From assembly GCA_004794655.1 (NCBI GenBank), contig SMMW01000614.1, positions 4,032,501 through 4,096,500 of the forward strand: 64,000 bases of DNA, given 5' to 3'. The stretch is from Marisa cornuarietis. Lineage: Eukaryota > Mollusca > Gastropoda > Architaenioglossa > Ampullariidae. This document shows positions 62,285 to 64,000 of this stretch, piece after piece; position 1 is the stretch's first letter; every line of letters starts with the position of its first letter. A program made the translations under genes and the position numbers. Below the pieces are notes generated by a model. The model searched no databases. It was given only the letters and a program-made list of their open reading frames with translations, and was not told the origin of the DNA.

Positions 62285-62445
62285 ACACGACAGCAGAAAA
62301 TGAAGCCGAGGACTGCGATGTTGATTGGTTTCCGCTCAGTCATGGTTGTTATCATCTGTCCACAAACACACTGTCGTGTACGAGGCCAAGAAGATATGCC
62401 GGACAAAGGGAGCAAACCTGCTGTCCACAAATTCTTTAAAAATAT
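62285..62445 (+). pseudogene. Dead CTLD exon 1 downstream of the GPS
   Basis: After acceptor taatcatag (phase 1) it reads NTTAENEAEDCDVDWFPLSH then GCYHLSTNTLS, aligning best with gene A CTLD5 exon 1 (NTTSENRAEECGMDW...ACYKLSTNQMT). One base is lost at about 62377 (tcgtgtacgagg), after which the frame resumes as YEAKKICRTKGANLLSTNSL. The end lacks the CTG|gt donor (aaaatatttgtc). No second or third exon follows before 64000. Confidence 0.75.
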
Positions 62446-63737
62446 TTGTCCAATGTAAATGTTCTGTATCTATGCTTTTGGTCGCTGGTCGTAACTGAAG
62501 ATGTTTAATCTGATCAAACCTATCGTCTTCTCATCTTTTCAACATTTTACTTACAACTTTCGCATTCTCTACATCCAGTACAAAAGTTCTACACACCGCA
62601 AGTTTTGTTCACAAAATCGCAGCGTGATAAAAAATTTTCGCCAAGAGAAAGGGTTTGTGACAAAATTGCTCAAATTTCTACGTTCTGTGTGTGCCTAATG
62701 TAATCGAGTGGTGAGGTTATGATGTGTCAGCAAACTTTCTCCCACTCACTCAAACAGATGCACAAACAGGCCAGCAAATGAACGACCCTAATGAACGGGC
62801 TTGAACAATTGTCACTTTTGTTTCGTTTCACAGCCGTTTCAGCGTCTCGTCGTCAGAGGCGGTAAAGTGCCGAGGCAGTCAATTCTCGACTTCGTGTGTC
62901 GCTTTTCAATCCGCATTACGTCCGTTCCTTCCCATCCCGCCTCAGCTCTGCCCTTATATGCCCCTTAAGCTTTCCGCGATGCTCCTGTACGACCGCAGCT
63001 ACCTGGAGCAAAAACCCCAGCCAATCATCGTCGAGCAGCCTTTTTTTCCGCGATGCTCTAGCAGGTCCGAGCCGATGTGTTTTGAGCGCCAAAACTTAAA
63101 CTAACAACACACGCTGACCTACCGGCCGCCCTTCTACAGATACACAGTTGTATTTTACTTACGCATGATATAAGCTGCACCGCTTCAAAATTTTACACAA
63201 GACAAATTGCACAATACACCTACACAACAGAAATTGCACTATTAATAACTAGTGTAAACATGAATTAAGTTTAAAAAATTTTCCAAAAGAATGCATAATA
63301 TTACAATTATTTCTGACGATCGTGAAGTCTAAAAGTATCCTCGCTGATAGCAGCGAGCTCAAAACTGTCTGTTGTAGCTACATTGCTGATTTCTATATAT
63401 CCCACCAGCTAACACAAGAGACTAAATTTGACATTTTTATTTTGTTCCACAAAGATTCTTGGAAAAAGCAATTTATTAAGTCAGTTTCATATATTGAGAG
63501 TGTTTTACGCATGTGCAATGACGTTAACGATTATCCGGCAGACGACCACTGATGTAAAATAGTAGAAACGACACTTTACTCCACAGCTGATTTTCCACAG
63601 TTGTTTGTTTGTGTGATTTTTGTGTTTGTTTGGGTTTTCTTTTGTTCTTGTTTTGGCTTTTTGTTGTTGTTTTTTGTTTGTTTGTTGTTGCTGTTTTTTT
63701 TTGTTTTTTTTGCCTTACGTTTCTATCAGTTATGCAG

Positions 63738-63788
63738 CGCATGCACAAGACATCCGCTTTCGGGAACAAGCCCTTTGCAGGTGATCAG
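63738..63788 (+). CDS. Candidate small exon after the GPS
   Basis: A strong pyrimidine tract and cagttatgcag precede CGC ATG CAC AAG..., 17 codons (RMHKTSAFGNKPFAGDQ), then donor gtaatt. Phase 0 at both ends fits the phase-0 end of the GPS exon. It contains no transmembrane helix and could be a linker exon, an exon of another gene, or chance. Confidence 0.3.
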
Positions 63789-64000
63789 GTAATTTCAACT
63801 TACGGTGCCTCATAAAGCGGGGACTAGCTTCCTGCTACTTACCTATCCATGGGTAAAACTGCATCTGTCCATGAATACATGAATGTTTTCCTTTGTGATA
63901 TTTTGCATTTAATTAGTATTTTAATTGCAATACTAAATGATGATGGTGATAGAAATGTGATCTATGTTTTCAAAAAGGAATCATAAAACGAGGGTAAGTG

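Larger units (their letters stand above)
60512..63737. other. Sequence after the GPS with no seven-helix exon
   Basis: Read in both strands for hydrophobic exons with flanking AG/GT; none found. It contains a minus-strand LINE fragment at 61.5-62.1 kb and a dead CTLD exon at 62.3 kb. Confidence 0.5.

Noticed and set aside
63601..63815. Val/Phe/Cys-rich ORFs
   Set aside because: Translations of a G/T-rich polypyrimidine tract; only the 51-nt segment after it has exon features.

Overview
The window is nuclear DNA from an animal. Coding sequence is split into short exons with GT/AG introns of about 0.3-5 kb, and there are long CA/GT, GAT and TAA microsatellites, Tc1-, hAT- and piggyBac-like remnants, non-LTR retrotransposon pieces and tRNA-derived SINEs. 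Repeated C-type lectin-like domains and a latrophilin-like GAIN/GPS region fit a lophotrochozoan, most likely a gastropod mollusc. That assignment is inference; there is no species-diagnostic marker.

Layout. 1-5.6 kb: repeats only, namely an outer dispersed repeat, a 2.2-kb element with terminal inverted repeats (TIRs) inside it, a 30-bp minisatellite, and an inverted copy of the outer repeat. 5.86-7.87 kb: a four-exon gene on + for a 223-aa protein I do not recognise. 7.5-12.7 kb: 3' flank of that gene, piggyBac- and hAT-like remnants and microsatellites; parts of this block are duplicated at 41.2-43.4 kb. 13-21 kb: mostly non-coding, with a Tc1 transposase remnant and dispersed repeats. 21.2-22.7 kb: a LINE whose 5' part is inverted.

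23.6-38.4 kb: gene A (+), reconstructed as a signal peptide plus five tandem C-type lectin-like domains (CTLDs), 694 aa. Every CTLD is cut into three exons with the phase pattern 1-0-2-1, so each is a symmetric, shufflable cassette. 40.6-40.9 kb: remains of a sixth cassette. 44.5-63.8 kb and probably beyond: gene B (+), with a signal-peptide exon of the same size and phase as that of gene A, one CTLD, a Ser/Thr-rich mucin-like stalk, a hormone-receptor-motif (HRM) domain, a GAIN domain and a GPS proteolysis site. That is the extracellular part of an adhesion G-protein-coupled receptor. No seven-helix region is visible before the window ends. A frameshifted CTLD exon at 62.3 kb, closest to the fifth CTLD of gene A, suggests further members of this tandem family.

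The two lectin genes look like products of tandem duplication and cassette shuffling. Their sugar-contact motifs differ between cassettes (QPD, EPN, KPS or absent). The interpretation is a locus supplying a secreted multi-lectin and a lectin-tipped adhesion receptor; roles in recognition or immunity are inference only. All exon boundaries are splice-site and phase predictions read by eye, not transcript-supported.
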